Shown here: positions 57,438 to 64,000 of the stretch, piece by piece
Layout of the letters: each line of letters opens with the position of its first letter
Numbering within the stretch: position 1 is the first letter of the stretch
Origin: Helicobacter turcicus
GTDB taxonomy: Bacteria > Campylobacterota > Campylobacteria > Campylobacterales > Helicobacteraceae
DNA length: 64,000 bases
Reading direction: 5' to 3'
Assembly: GCF_019711685.1 (NCBI RefSeq)
Contig: NZ_JAIGYQ010000005.1
Location: 62,001 to 126,000, forward strand
Program-made: the position numbers and the translations under genes
The notes under the pieces: model-generated
What the model saw: the letters and a program-made list of their open reading frames with translations, nothing else
Told to the model about the DNA's origin: nothing
The model's database searches: none

Positions 57438-57471
57438 TATCCCAAAACATATCATAAATCCTTGCCAATAA
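56944..57471 (+). pseudogene. pstS: Truncated pstS copy (signal peptide and first lobe only)
   Basis: The 175-residue product is the same as residues 1-164 of the full PstS at 61732 except Gly for Ser near residue 7, then ends with ten unrelated residues (IPKHIINPCQ) read from the island. It keeps Pho box, ribosome site (TTAGGAG), signal peptide and the whole first lobe with SREMGSGTRGAF, but lacks the second lobe. A phosphate pocket needs both lobes, so it should not bind phosphate. An adjacent ATG at 56941 could also start it. Confidence 0.9.
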
Positions 57472-57537
57472 TCAATGTAAAAAATCATCTCAAATTAAAA
57501 TATTGACTTTTCAACACAAAATTCCAATCTAGCACTC

Positions 57538-57806
57538 TATGAAAGAATCCCCCCCCTTTTTTTGCTGATGACAATGGCGGAACAGGGAGGCTTTTGATGA
57601 ATTTTCAATGTATTCAAAATGACTTCATTCCGCCACTCATTGAGAATGAAAATAGAGAGGAATACTTGGATTGTCTTAATGATTTTCAAATTAATAATGA
57701 TATTGGGAAGTTTGCATTGTTTTTAGAATATTGCCAAATGCAGAGTGAAACTTCTTTAGAGTGCAAAAAAGAAATAAAAATGAAATCTTTTAATCTCATA
57801 GCATAG
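57538..57806 (+). pseudogene. Broken C-terminal fragment of a Fic family protein
   Basis: Around a C8T7 tract (57549-57563) the sequence reads YERI in one frame and, after a shift, PPFFADDNGGTGRLLMNF, then about 65 further residues ending at 57806. This is a clear relic of the Fic motif HPFxDGNGRxGRLL, with the catalytic His replaced by Pro, the first Gly by Asp and an Arg by Gly. The N-terminal three quarters of a Fic protein are missing; pstS sequence lies in their place. An open frame from a TTG at 57594 gives a 70-aa product, which is probably not functional. Confidence 0.75.
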
Positions 57807-57950
57807 CCTTAATAAATCCTTAGCATTTTGCCATAAATGCTGAATCTATTTGCATTGATGTAGCTTTATCACACAGACAATGCTCAAAATATCTTAGCTT
57901 AGTAAAATTTCATAATCAAATTATGAGTGCTACCTTTCACTAATGAAATG

Positions 57951-57971
57951 AGGGGTATGCACCCCTTTTTT
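57951..57971 (+). terminator. Intrinsic terminator downstream of the fic remnant
   Basis: AGGGGT and ACCCCT pair around ATGC, and six T bases follow on the plus strand. It would stop transcripts coming from the truncated pstS promoter before they run into the convergent methyltransferase gene. Confidence 0.75.
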
Positions 57972-58007
57972 GCGCCTAAGTTCCTGCTCTCAAGCTCCTG
58001 TGCTATT

Positions 58008-59099
58008 TCATCTTTTAAGTATCCACACATATTCGCTGACAAATTTTTCTGCCCTTTTGTTATTGCTTTTGAAGCGAGGGTAAGGGATTTGCTCACATAT
58101 GAGCGTGCCCAATGGCTTTAAAAGTTCATCAATGCTTTCTTTTTGTATTATGCCCTCGCTGTTATAGCTTAAGATGAGGTATTTATACTTTGCATACCTA
58201 GCAATTTTTTCAAGCTCGGCTAAAGCCGTTTTAGCATTACAAAATTTACTTTTTTGCTCACTCCATTCTCTTAGCCCTGCTATGCCTTTAATTGCAGGGT
58301 TATCGTATTTAGCGATAGTTTCTAGCAAGTGATAATTAGGGGCATATTGCCTAGAATTATAAGGCGGGTCAAGATAAAGCATATCAAAAATTTTGCTTTG
58401 AGAATCTTGTAAGCCCTCTAGGCACTCCCTACTCTCACCATAAAAACAAAAATGCACTTTATCACTTTGGACAAGTTCTATGTGCTTGAGTTGCAAATCC
58501 TTTAAAGCCCTTTTGTCCCATTTTTTACAAAAGGCTGCATACACACCAGCTACATTTGCATACAAGGAAACAGATTCTATTAAGCTAGCAAGGAGGATAA
58601 AATATTCACTTTCATTGATGTATTGTTTTTCTCTCCATAATTGTATTTGTGTTCTTATCGCATCGATTTTTTGTGCATTTTTATCACTAAAGTACATTCT
58701 TGGAATATGCAAATCTTTACTCCCACTTGGTGCATAGTTTTGATAAATAAAGCCTTGCATTGGTTCTAAATTATTGAGAAATTCTAGCACCTTACAAAAA
58801 GATGTTTTTTCAAAAAGACATGTGTTTGCATTATCCTTAAACTTAATATAATTTCGCAGAGTTTGAAAAGCAGGAATGCTATTATTCTCTATATAGGCTT
58901 TTTGTAAGCAATAAGAAAAATACAGCATATCACAACTATAAATTTGAAATCCCCTCTTTTTGAAAAATCTCCCCACACTTGTGCTCCCTGCAAACATATC
59001 AAAAAAGCTTTGATTGTTTGCATTGGCAATGATTTTGTGTTTTGTAAGCAGTTTATAAATTTTGGGAGCTAGGGATTCTTTGTTACCGATAAAACGCAT
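58008..59099 (-). CDS. D12-class adenine DNA methyltransferase (COG3392 type)
   Basis: The 363-aa enzyme methylates adenine in DNA. It starts MRFIGNKESLAPKI (AdoMet contact, motif X), then FFDMFAGSTSVGRFF (motif I) and MLYLDPPYNSRQYAPNYHLL (motif IV, DPPY). The form NSRQYxPNYHLLE after DPPY marks the COG3392 branch rather than classical Dam. It is the last gene of a nuclease-methyltransferase-methyltransferase operon and starts 5 bp after the previous gene. The target site is unknown. Confidence 0.92.
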   Translation of the reverse strand: MRFIGNKESLAPKIYKLLTKHKIIANANNQSFFDMFAGSTSVGRFFKKRGFQIYSCDMLYFSYCLQKAYIENNSIPAFQTLRNYIKFKDNANTCLFEKTSFCKVLEFLNNLEPMQGFIYQNYAPSGSKDLHIPRMYFSDKNAQKIDAIRTQIQLWREKQYINESEYFILLASLIESVSLYANVAGVYAAFCKKWDKRALKDLQLKHIELVQSDKVHFCFYGESRECLEGLQDSQSKIFDMLYLDPPYNSRQYAPNYHLLETIAKYDNPAIKGIAGLREWSEQKSKFCNAKTALAELEKIARYAKYKYLILSYNSEGIIQKESIDELLKPLGTLICEQIPYPRFKSNNKRAEKFVSEYVWILKR

Positions 59100-59104
59100 T
59101 GATT

Positions 59105-60061
59105 TTAGCTTCTTTTGTTGATTGCAGTTTCTTGCAAAGGGTCATAATTAGTAATCAGCACTTCTTTTGTGCCTAATTTATCTTTATATTTTGTTTGATA
59201 GTTTGCATTTGTGTAGTGAGTATGGATGCAATAAACATTATATTTGTAGTTTTTTAGCCATTGTTTTAAAATATGATTTTCTTTATTTTTGTGAACCAAC
59301 ACATTAGAGAGGGCAAATTTAATCCCTTGAGAATCTAAATTTTTAAGAGCTACTAAAAGCATTTTTTCTAAGCTTTCATTCCATCCGCTAAAGCCCCTTT
59401 TGCCATCATTATAAGTGCCTTGGGTGATGAGATAAGGCGGGTCAGCATAGACAAAACTATTTTTAGTAAGAGCTGTAGATTCTAAAGCTTTTAAGAAGTC
59501 AAAATCTAAAAACTCGATATTTTTACTTTGCAAAGCTTGTATAAATGCTATCAAATGTTCTTGCATAGTTTGATTAAAGCTAGAGCGGTTTTTACCAAAA
59601 GGGTTGTTAAATTGGTGGGCGTTATTAAAGCGGATTTGATGATTAAAAGAAAATGCAATAAGGACAAAAAGCAAAAGTGGCGATTTGTTTGTATTATAAT
59701 CTGCTCTCAAGGCATTATAAGCTTCTGTATTTTGCAGGCTTAAATGATATTTTTTGATAACACAATGTATTTTTTCTAAAATAGATTCTATATTTTGAGC
59801 TTGAAAATAACGATACAAAGCTATAAGATAAGTAAGATTGTCATTGCAAATAATTGCATTTGCTCTTGCCTTATTTGTTTGGCAAGATTCTTGATTGTTT
59901 ATATTAATGCCTACATTACACCCACCGCAAAATAAATCCAAAAACACATCACTTTTAGCAGGAAATAAGGGCATTATTTGGGAGAGGATTTTGTATTTAC
60001 CACCGATATAATTGAGTGGCGATTTTAAAAATGATGTTTTATTTAATAGTGTTTTAGTCAT
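59105..60061 (-). CDS. D12-class adenine DNA methyltransferase (Dam-like)
   Basis: The 318-aa enzyme has SPLNYIGGKYKIL (motif X), FLDLFCGGCNVGIN (motif I) and FVYADPPYLITQGTYN (motif IV, DPPY). It belongs to the COG0338 Dam branch, different from its neighbour at 58008. The ATG at 60061 has GGAAG upstream and overlaps the nuclease gene by 8 bp. Two different adenine methyltransferases with one nuclease are the usual set for an asymmetric (type IIS) target, with one enzyme per strand. Confidence 0.92.
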   Translation of the reverse strand: MTKTLLNKTSFLKSPLNYIGGKYKILSQIMPLFPAKSDVFLDLFCGGCNVGININNQESCQTNKARANAIICNDNLTYLIALYRYFQAQNIESILEKIHCVIKKYHLSLQNTEAYNALRADYNTNKSPLLLFVLIAFSFNHQIRFNNAHQFNNPFGKNRSSFNQTMQEHLIAFIQALQSKNIEFLDFDFLKALESTALTKNSFVYADPPYLITQGTYNDGKRGFSGWNESLEKMLLVALKNLDSQGIKFALSNVLVHKNKENHILKQWLKNYKYNVYCIHTHYTNANYQTKYKDKLGTKEVLITNYDPLQETAINKRS

Positions 60062-61502
60062 TTTTCTTCCAAAAATCAAGCAGGTTTTTAAGTGAAAAAA
60101 TAAAAATTTTTGGAGCTTTTATGCCTAAAATCATATCTCCCTTAACATTAAGCAAAAAATGAGCTTCAATTTCTATAATTTCTTTTTCTTCACTGCCATA
60201 AAGCACAAGAGAGCGGATAATTTTACAATTTGGGTAATATTTTTTAATGTATTGATTTTCTATAAAATCATAATTGTTCAGTTCCTTTATACCTTTGTAA
60301 CGATTTTGATATGTTTTTCCTTCAATATTTATAACTTCTAAGTTTTCTATATCAAGCAAAATTAAATCGGGGATAAAAACTATGGCATTTTTGTCCCCAC
60401 TCTTATAAAGTGCTTTATTTTCATATTTTTGCAAGGCTATTGCTTGATTTTCACGCGTAATAAAATACCCTTTTTCACATCCTGCGTGATTTTCAAAAAT
60501 CAACCTAGCATTTGAAAAATTTTGCACCAATAGATGAATAAAAATAGTGGCGAGTTTTTCACTCTTTTTTTCATAATGCCAATATTCTTTATGTGGTTTT
60601 ATTTTAGGTATTTCAAGCCCCTCTAAAGAGAGATTTAATACATTAGCAATGTGTATAAATTTGTTTTTATTTCCTATTTGTGCTTGATTTAAGCCGTGTG
60701 ATATGATTTCTATCTCTGCTTTAAATCCAAGCTTTCTTAATACCCCAGCTATCCCACTTATCACACCGATATTTGGGTCGTGTGCAAGTCTTTGATTTTT
60801 GACAAGTCGTGCGGATATTTGGATTTTGTCTTGTTGGTTTATATTAGCATTGCTTGAAATATTTTTGATTCCGCTTTTGTTATCACATATTTTTATTGTA
60901 ATGGGAGTATTGCCTTTAGGAGCTCTTCGCATTTGGGATTTAAAATCTATGAATGCTTTAATATTTGAAAAAGGTTTTAAAATTTCATCATTATTTTCAA
61001 AATCTTTTCCTAGTATTTCAACCCCTAGAGTTCTTAAAATTTTTGTGCCAAAGAGAGAAGTTTGCGTGGGCTTTTCTTTTTGCTTTACTTTTAAGTTATA
61101 AAGCATAATTTTCTTAGATTCTGGATAAAAATAATTTGCATACACAAATTTAGAAATCCTTTGATACACTCCTGTATTTCTACTTTCACTATCATCAGTT
61201 TTTGTCTCTTCTATCACATAAAGAGGCGTATCCTCTTGCGTGGGTTTTTGCTTTTGAAAAAACACTAAATAATCCACAAAGCTACTTTTCCCACTCACAA
61301 TTTCAAGGTAAATTTTATGCACTTGCTCACTTCTTACACCGATAAGTTCATAAGAAAAGCTAAATTTAGAATCTTTAAGCAAGGGCAGTATTCTTAAATT
61401 ATCCATAAAAGCACAAAATTTATAATCAAGTAAAAATTGCTTGATGATATGCTCTAGCACTTCTATTTTTGGTCTTTCTTCTGTAAGTATATAAAGATTC
61501 AA
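60054..61502 (-). CDS. Putative type II restriction endonuclease with two PD-(D/E)XK-like motifs
   Basis: The 482-aa protein is not recognisable as a named enzyme. Two nuclease-like motifs can be seen: Asp77 ... Glu99-Thr-Lys101 (VIEETKTDDSESRN) and Pro378-Asp379 ... Glu394-Gly-Lys396 (IPDLILLD then INIEGKTYQN). The second is the more canonical. Its operon with two methyltransferases makes it the likely R enzyme. It starts with TTG at 61502, six bases after AAGGG. It is the first gene of the operon, so the nuclease precedes its protecting methylases. No controller (C) gene is visible. Confidence 0.75.
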   Translation of the reverse strand: MNLYILTEERPKIEVLEHIIKQFLLDYKFCAFMDNLRILPLLKDSKFSFSYELIGVRSEQVHKIYLEIVSGKSSFVDYLVFFQKQKPTQEDTPLYVIEETKTDDSESRNTGVYQRISKFVYANYFYPESKKIMLYNLKVKQKEKPTQTSLFGTKILRTLGVEILGKDFENNDEILKPFSNIKAFIDFKSQMRRAPKGNTPITIKICDNKSGIKNISSNANINQQDKIQISARLVKNQRLAHDPNIGVISGIAGVLRKLGFKAEIEIISHGLNQAQIGNKNKFIHIANVLNLSLEGLEIPKIKPHKEYWHYEKKSEKLATIFIHLLVQNFSNARLIFENHAGCEKGYFITRENQAIALQKYENKALYKSGDKNAIVFIPDLILLDIENLEVINIEGKTYQNRYKGIKELNNYDFIENQYIKKYYPNCKIIRSLVLYGSEEKEIIEIEAHFLLNVKGDMILGIKAPKIFIFSLKNLLDFWKKND

Positions 61503-61529
61503 TTCTGCCCTTTCATTTTAAGCTACCTC

Positions 61530-61535
61530 ATTATA
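61530..61535 (-). promoter_or_regulatory. -10 promoter element of the R-M operon
   Basis: TATAAT on the minus strand (preceded by TTTAGC) lies about 28 nt upstream of the TTG start of the nuclease gene. Confidence 0.6.
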
Positions 61536-61638
61536 GCTAAACGCCCTTAAAAAGCCTTTTATAGATTCTAGCCTTGCCCTCTTTGATACAAATCCACCTT
61601 GCACCACAGCACAACACAAAAGCGCATTAGCCTTATCC

Positions 61639-62225
61639 TCCAAACTTTACAAAAACTTTACATTCCACACCTTTTGTTTTTACATCAACTTTCTATACTT
61701 TACTTGTATCTTTACTTTTTAGGAGAACACGATGAAAAAATACGCATTAAGTTTATTAGCAGGATTATTGCTTAGCATAAACGCAATGGCTGAAAATATC
61801 TTTCCGGTTTCTAGAGAAATGGGTTCGGGGACACGTGGGGCATTTGTAGAGATTTTTGAAATCCATAAGAAAGTCAAAGACAAAAAGCTCGATGCCACCA
61901 CGCAAAAGGCTGAAGTTACAAATTCCACAGGGGTAATGCTAACAACTATTGCAAACTCCAAAAACGCCATTGGTTATATCTCTCTTGGTTCGTTAAATGA
62001 TAGTGTCAAAGCATTAAAAATAGATAACATCGCACCAAGTGTAGAAAATATCAACAATAAAAGCTATAAAATTTCTCGCCCCTTTAATGTCGTAACCAAA
62101 ACGACAAATCCACTCATTGAAGACTTTTTAAAATACAGCACTTCTACACAAGCAAAGCCGATAGTAGAAAAAGCAGGTTATATTGCAGTAGCAAAGACAA
62201 GTTTTACAAGCACACAGCCAAGAGG
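61639..62225 (+). repeat. Long direct repeat, right copy (pst promoter and first half of pstS)
   Basis: This is the partner of 56854-57437. The copies are identical over 470 bp at their right side and diverge by about ten substitutions and a 3-bp indel in the promoter region at their left side. Here the pstS frame continues beyond the repeat. Confidence 0.97.
61645..61664 (+). promoter_or_regulatory. Candidate Pho box before the intact pst operon
   Basis: The same 20-base tandem element as at 56860: CTTTACA repeated with an 11-bp period, about 70 nt upstream of pstS. The region after it differs slightly between the copies, so promoter strength may differ. Confidence 0.5.
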
Positions 62226-62559
62226 CAAACTCATCATCGCTGGGTCAAGTTCTGTAACGCCTCTTATGGAGAAACTCGCAGAATCTTATAGCAAACATAA
62301 TCCTAACGCAAGCATTGAAATCCAACAAAGCGATTCCACCACAGGCGTAAATAGCGTAATTGAGGGCATTGCGGATATTGGAATGGTAAGCCGTGAGGTT
62401 AAAGAGAGTGAGCTTAAAAAGGGCGTAACCCCGCTTGTTTTAGCTATCGATGGATTAGCAGTGATTGTTAATAAAAATAACAAAACAGATAGCCTCTCTA
62501 AAGATTCTGTAAGAAAAATCTTTATGGGTGAAATCACAAAATGGCAAGACGCTAAATAA
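61732..62559 (+). CDS. pstS: Phosphate-binding protein PstS (permuted domain order)
   Basis: The 275-aa periplasmic protein captures phosphate for the PstCA(B) transporter. A signal peptide (MKKYALSLLAGLLLSINAMA) is followed by the part that normally forms the second half of PstS (FPVSREMGSGTRGAFVEIF), and only then by the part that normally comes first (LIIAGSSSVTPLMEKLAESY, SDSTTGVNSVIEG, ADIGMVSREVKE, IFMGEITKW). The order is thus circularly permuted. I recall a similar order in some Firmicutes homologues. AGGAG precedes the ATG; pstC follows after 16 bp. Confidence 0.9.
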   Translation: MKKYALSLLAGLLLSINAMAENIFPVSREMGSGTRGAFVEIFEIHKKVKDKKLDATTQKAEVTNSTGVMLTTIANSKNAIGYISLGSLNDSVKALKIDNIAPSVENINNKSYKISRPFNVVTKTTNPLIEDFLKYSTSTQAKPIVEKAGYIAVAKTSFTSTQPRGKLIIAGSSSVTPLMEKLAESYSKHNPNASIEIQQSDSTTGVNSVIEGIADIGMVSREVKESELKKGVTPLVLAIDGLAVIVNKNNKTDSLSKDSVRKIFMGEITKWQDAK

Positions 62560-62575
62560 GTATTAAGAATCTCCT

Positions 62576-63427
62576 ATGCAAACTCTGCAAGAAACATTCT
62601 TTAAGGGCGTTTTCGCTCTTTGTGCGTTACTCTCAATTTTTGCTGTTTTAATGATTTGCTTCTTTTTATTTGTCAATGCCATTCCCACAATGGCTCACAT
62701 AGGGTTTTTTGACTTTATCTTTGGGCAACAATGGTATCCTACAGAAGAGATTTTTGGAATCTTGCCTATGATTGTAGGAAGTATTTATGTAACCGCTCTT
62801 GCCATTTTCATTGGTGTGCCAATTGGTGTGCTAAGTGCTATTTATCTCTCCTACTTTGCAAGCAAAAGAGAGCAAAAATACATACTCCCGGCTATTGAAT
62901 TGCTCGGTGCGATTCCATCTGTTGTGTATGGGTTTTTTGGGCTTGTGTTGATTGTCCCACTCCTTGCTACAACCTTTAATGGCATACCGGGCAAAAGCGT
63001 CCTAGCAGCAGCACTAATTTTGAGCGTGATGATTTTGCCCACTATCATTTTAGTTTCAAAAGCTGCAATCGACGCACTTCCTACAAGCTACTATGAAGGG
63101 GCATTAGCACTTGGTGCGAGTAAGGAGAGGAGCGTGTTTTTCGCCCTTATCCCCGCAGCAAAAAGCGGAATCTTAGCCTCTGTGATACTTGGCGTGGGTC
63201 GTGCTATTGGCGAGGCTATGGCGGTGATTATGGTAGCAGGTAATCAAGTCTTAATCCCAACAAGCCTTTTAGATGGTGTGCGCACACTTACGACAAATAT
63301 CGTGCTTGAAATGGGTTATGCGCAAGATTTACACAGAGAAGTGTTAATCGCAAATGCGGTGGTGCTTTTTGTCTTTATCCTCATTATCAACACCTGCTTT
63401 AACGCACTCAAAAAGGAAGCAAAATGA
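62576..63427 (+). CDS. pstC: Phosphate ABC transporter permease PstC
   Basis: The 283-aa inner-membrane protein has about six helices. ELLGAIPSVVYGFFGLV and the ABC-permease EAA loop YYEGALALGASKERSVFF are PstC/PstA signatures, and VGRAIGEAMAVIMVAGN is typical of PstC. It overlaps pstA by 4 bp (ATGA). Together with PstS, PstA and a PstB ATPase, presumably beyond the window, it forms the high-affinity phosphate importer. Confidence 0.95.
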   Translation: MQTLQETFFKGVFALCALLSIFAVLMICFFLFVNAIPTMAHIGFFDFIFGQQWYPTEEIFGILPMIVGSIYVTALAIFIGVPIGVLSAIYLSYFASKREQKYILPAIELLGAIPSVVYGFFGLVLIVPLLATTFNGIPGKSVLAAALILSVMILPTIILVSKAAIDALPTSYYEGALALGASKERSVFFALIPAAKSGILASVILGVGRAIGEAMAVIMVAGNQVLIPTSLLDGVRTLTTNIVLEMGYAQDLHREVLIANAVVLFVFILIINTCFNALKKEAK

Positions 63428-64000
63428 AAGCTCCTAAAACCGATAAACTCACGCTAGTTTTAAGCATTTTAATGCGCATTTCTATGATGTGTGTGCTTGT
63501 GATTTTTTGCACACTCATTGGATTTATTTTCATAAAAGGCATAGCGCATTTAAATTTTGAAATGTTTGCTTGGGAATACAATAGCCAAAACATCTCAATG
63601 ACCCCAGCGATTGTGAATACCTTGAGCATGGTGCTTTTTGCGCTTATCCTTGCTATGCCACTTGGAATCTTTGGGGCGATTTATCTAAGCGAATATGCGA
63701 GTAAAAAAAGCAAAATCTTACATATAATAAGAATCGCATCTGAAACGCTTGTTGGGATTCCAAGTATTGTGTATGGGTTGTTTGGATATTTAGCCTTTGT
63801 GATTTATTTTGGCTTTAAAACAAGTCTTGTCGCAGGAGGTTTGACACTAGCGGTTATGGTCTTGCCTTTGATTTTAAGGAGTGCAGAAGAAGCTCTAAAA
63901 TCTGTGCCGATGACTTTTAGAGAGGCGAGTTTTGCATTAGGGGTTGGCAAACTTAGAACGATTTTTATCATCGTCTTACCTGCGGCGATTCCGGGTATTT
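63424..64000 (+). CDS. pstA: Phosphate ABC transporter permease PstA (3'-truncated by window)
   Basis: From the ATG at 63424 the frame is open to the window end (192 codons). SETLVGIPSIVYGLFGYLAF matches the PstA signature, and LKSVPMTFREASFALGVGK is the start of the EAA loop. The gene overlaps the pstC stop codon, so the operon order is pstS-pstC-pstA. About one third of the protein lies beyond the window. Confidence 0.93.
   Translation, partial: MKAPKTDKLTLVLSILMRISMMCVLVIFCTLIGFIFIKGIAHLNFEMFAWEYNSQNISMTPAIVNTLSMVLFALILAMPLGIFGAIYLSEYASKKSKILHIIRIASETLVGIPSIVYGLFGYLAFVIYFGFKTSLVAGGLTLAVMVLPLILRSAEEALKSVPMTFREASFALGVGKLRTIFIIVLPAAIPGI

Larger units (their letters stand above)
57438..61638. 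mobile_element. Restriction-modification island between pstS repeats
   Basis: About 4.2 kb between the two direct repeats holds a fic remnant, two adenine methyltransferases and a nuclease. None has a role in phosphate uptake, and the pst operon resumes intact on the right. There is no integrase, transposase or tRNA, so the flanking 0.58-kb repeats are the only sign of how it entered. R-M complexes with such long target duplications have been described in H. pylori genomes by Kobayashi and colleagues. Confidence 0.85.

Noticed and set aside
57549-57563. C8T7 tract as a live phase-variation switch
   Set aside because: Changing its length would restore the frame but not the lost catalytic His or the missing N-terminal part of the Fic protein.
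57899-58096. Minus-strand open frame of about 65 codons overlapping the end of the methyltransferase gene
   Set aside because: It lies partly in another frame of a well-supported gene, includes the GC-rich terminator at 57951, and has no convincing ribosome site.
56854-62225. Direct repeats as a CRISPR or insertion-sequence signature
   Set aside because: There are only two copies, each about 585 bp and coding for PstS. No transposase, integrase or cas gene lies between them.

Overview
The window is a dense, AT-rich stretch of chromosome from a member of Campylobacterota, almost certainly a Helicobacter. Several gene blocks keep the order known from H. pylori: hemC-(fxsA)-proS-hemA-ispB-HP0241-HP0242; HP0268-miaB-HP0270; HP0977-ftsA-ftsZ; rplI-hslV-hslU-era-csd6; comF-tmk-coaD. 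Other traits are absent from H. pylori or are shared with Campylobacter and enterohepatic helicobacters: hisD, a pst phosphate-uptake operon, a PilM/N/O-like trio, a YeeE/TusA pair and an fbp-(Cys-rich protein)-metG block. An enterohepatic, H. pullorum/H. canadensis-like species is my best guess; the species cannot be fixed from this sequence.

Layout. Positions 1-1012 are the tail of an accessory region: a 5'-truncated, possible effector-like gene ending in a CaaX-like tetrapeptide, and a small TraK-like gene. Positions 1067-8529 (minus) are haem, prolyl-tRNA, polyprenyl and histidine genes. Positions 8666-13099 (plus) are cysS, a TauE/SafE-like membrane protein and a PilM/N/O-like trio. Positions 13092-16852 (minus) run from hemW to an SMR-like nuclease. 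Positions 17099-22423 (plus) are nusA, a PpiD-like chaperone, ftsA and ftsZ. Then come sodB and rpe (minus) around a decayed 0.4-kb stretch. Positions 24444-29054 (plus) are fbp, a Cys-rich protein, metG, a Mur-ligase-like protein and a NifX-like protein. Positions 29065-42474 (minus) carry cell shape, era, proteolysis, nucleotide and menaquinone genes, a tRNA-Arg and HU. Positions 42681-51719 (plus) are gap-pgi, pta-ackA, sulfur genes, a YceI protein and a chemoreceptor. Positions 51758-56762 (minus) are kpsF, an Na+/H+ antiporter and flgL. Positions 56854-64000 are the pst operon, split by a restriction-modification (R-M) island.

The most notable part is 56854-62225. About 585 bp of the pst promoter and the first half of pstS occur twice as a direct repeat, 470 bp of it identical. 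A 4.2-kb cassette lies between the copies: a broken fic remnant with a C8T7 tract, two D12-class adenine methyltransferases and a nuclease with two PD-(D/E)XK-like motifs. This is the structure expected of an R-M complex inserted with a long target duplication. The right copy keeps a full pstS with its own promoter; the left copy encodes only the signal peptide and one lobe. The PstS encoded here also appears circularly permuted relative to classical PstS.

Other points of interest are a Mur-ligase homologue without its ATPase domain, a dihydroorotase homologue without its metal ligands, a protein with two identically spaced four-Cys motifs, a sigma-54 promoter for an 881-residue FlgL, and terminator hairpins that repeatedly abut or include stop codons.
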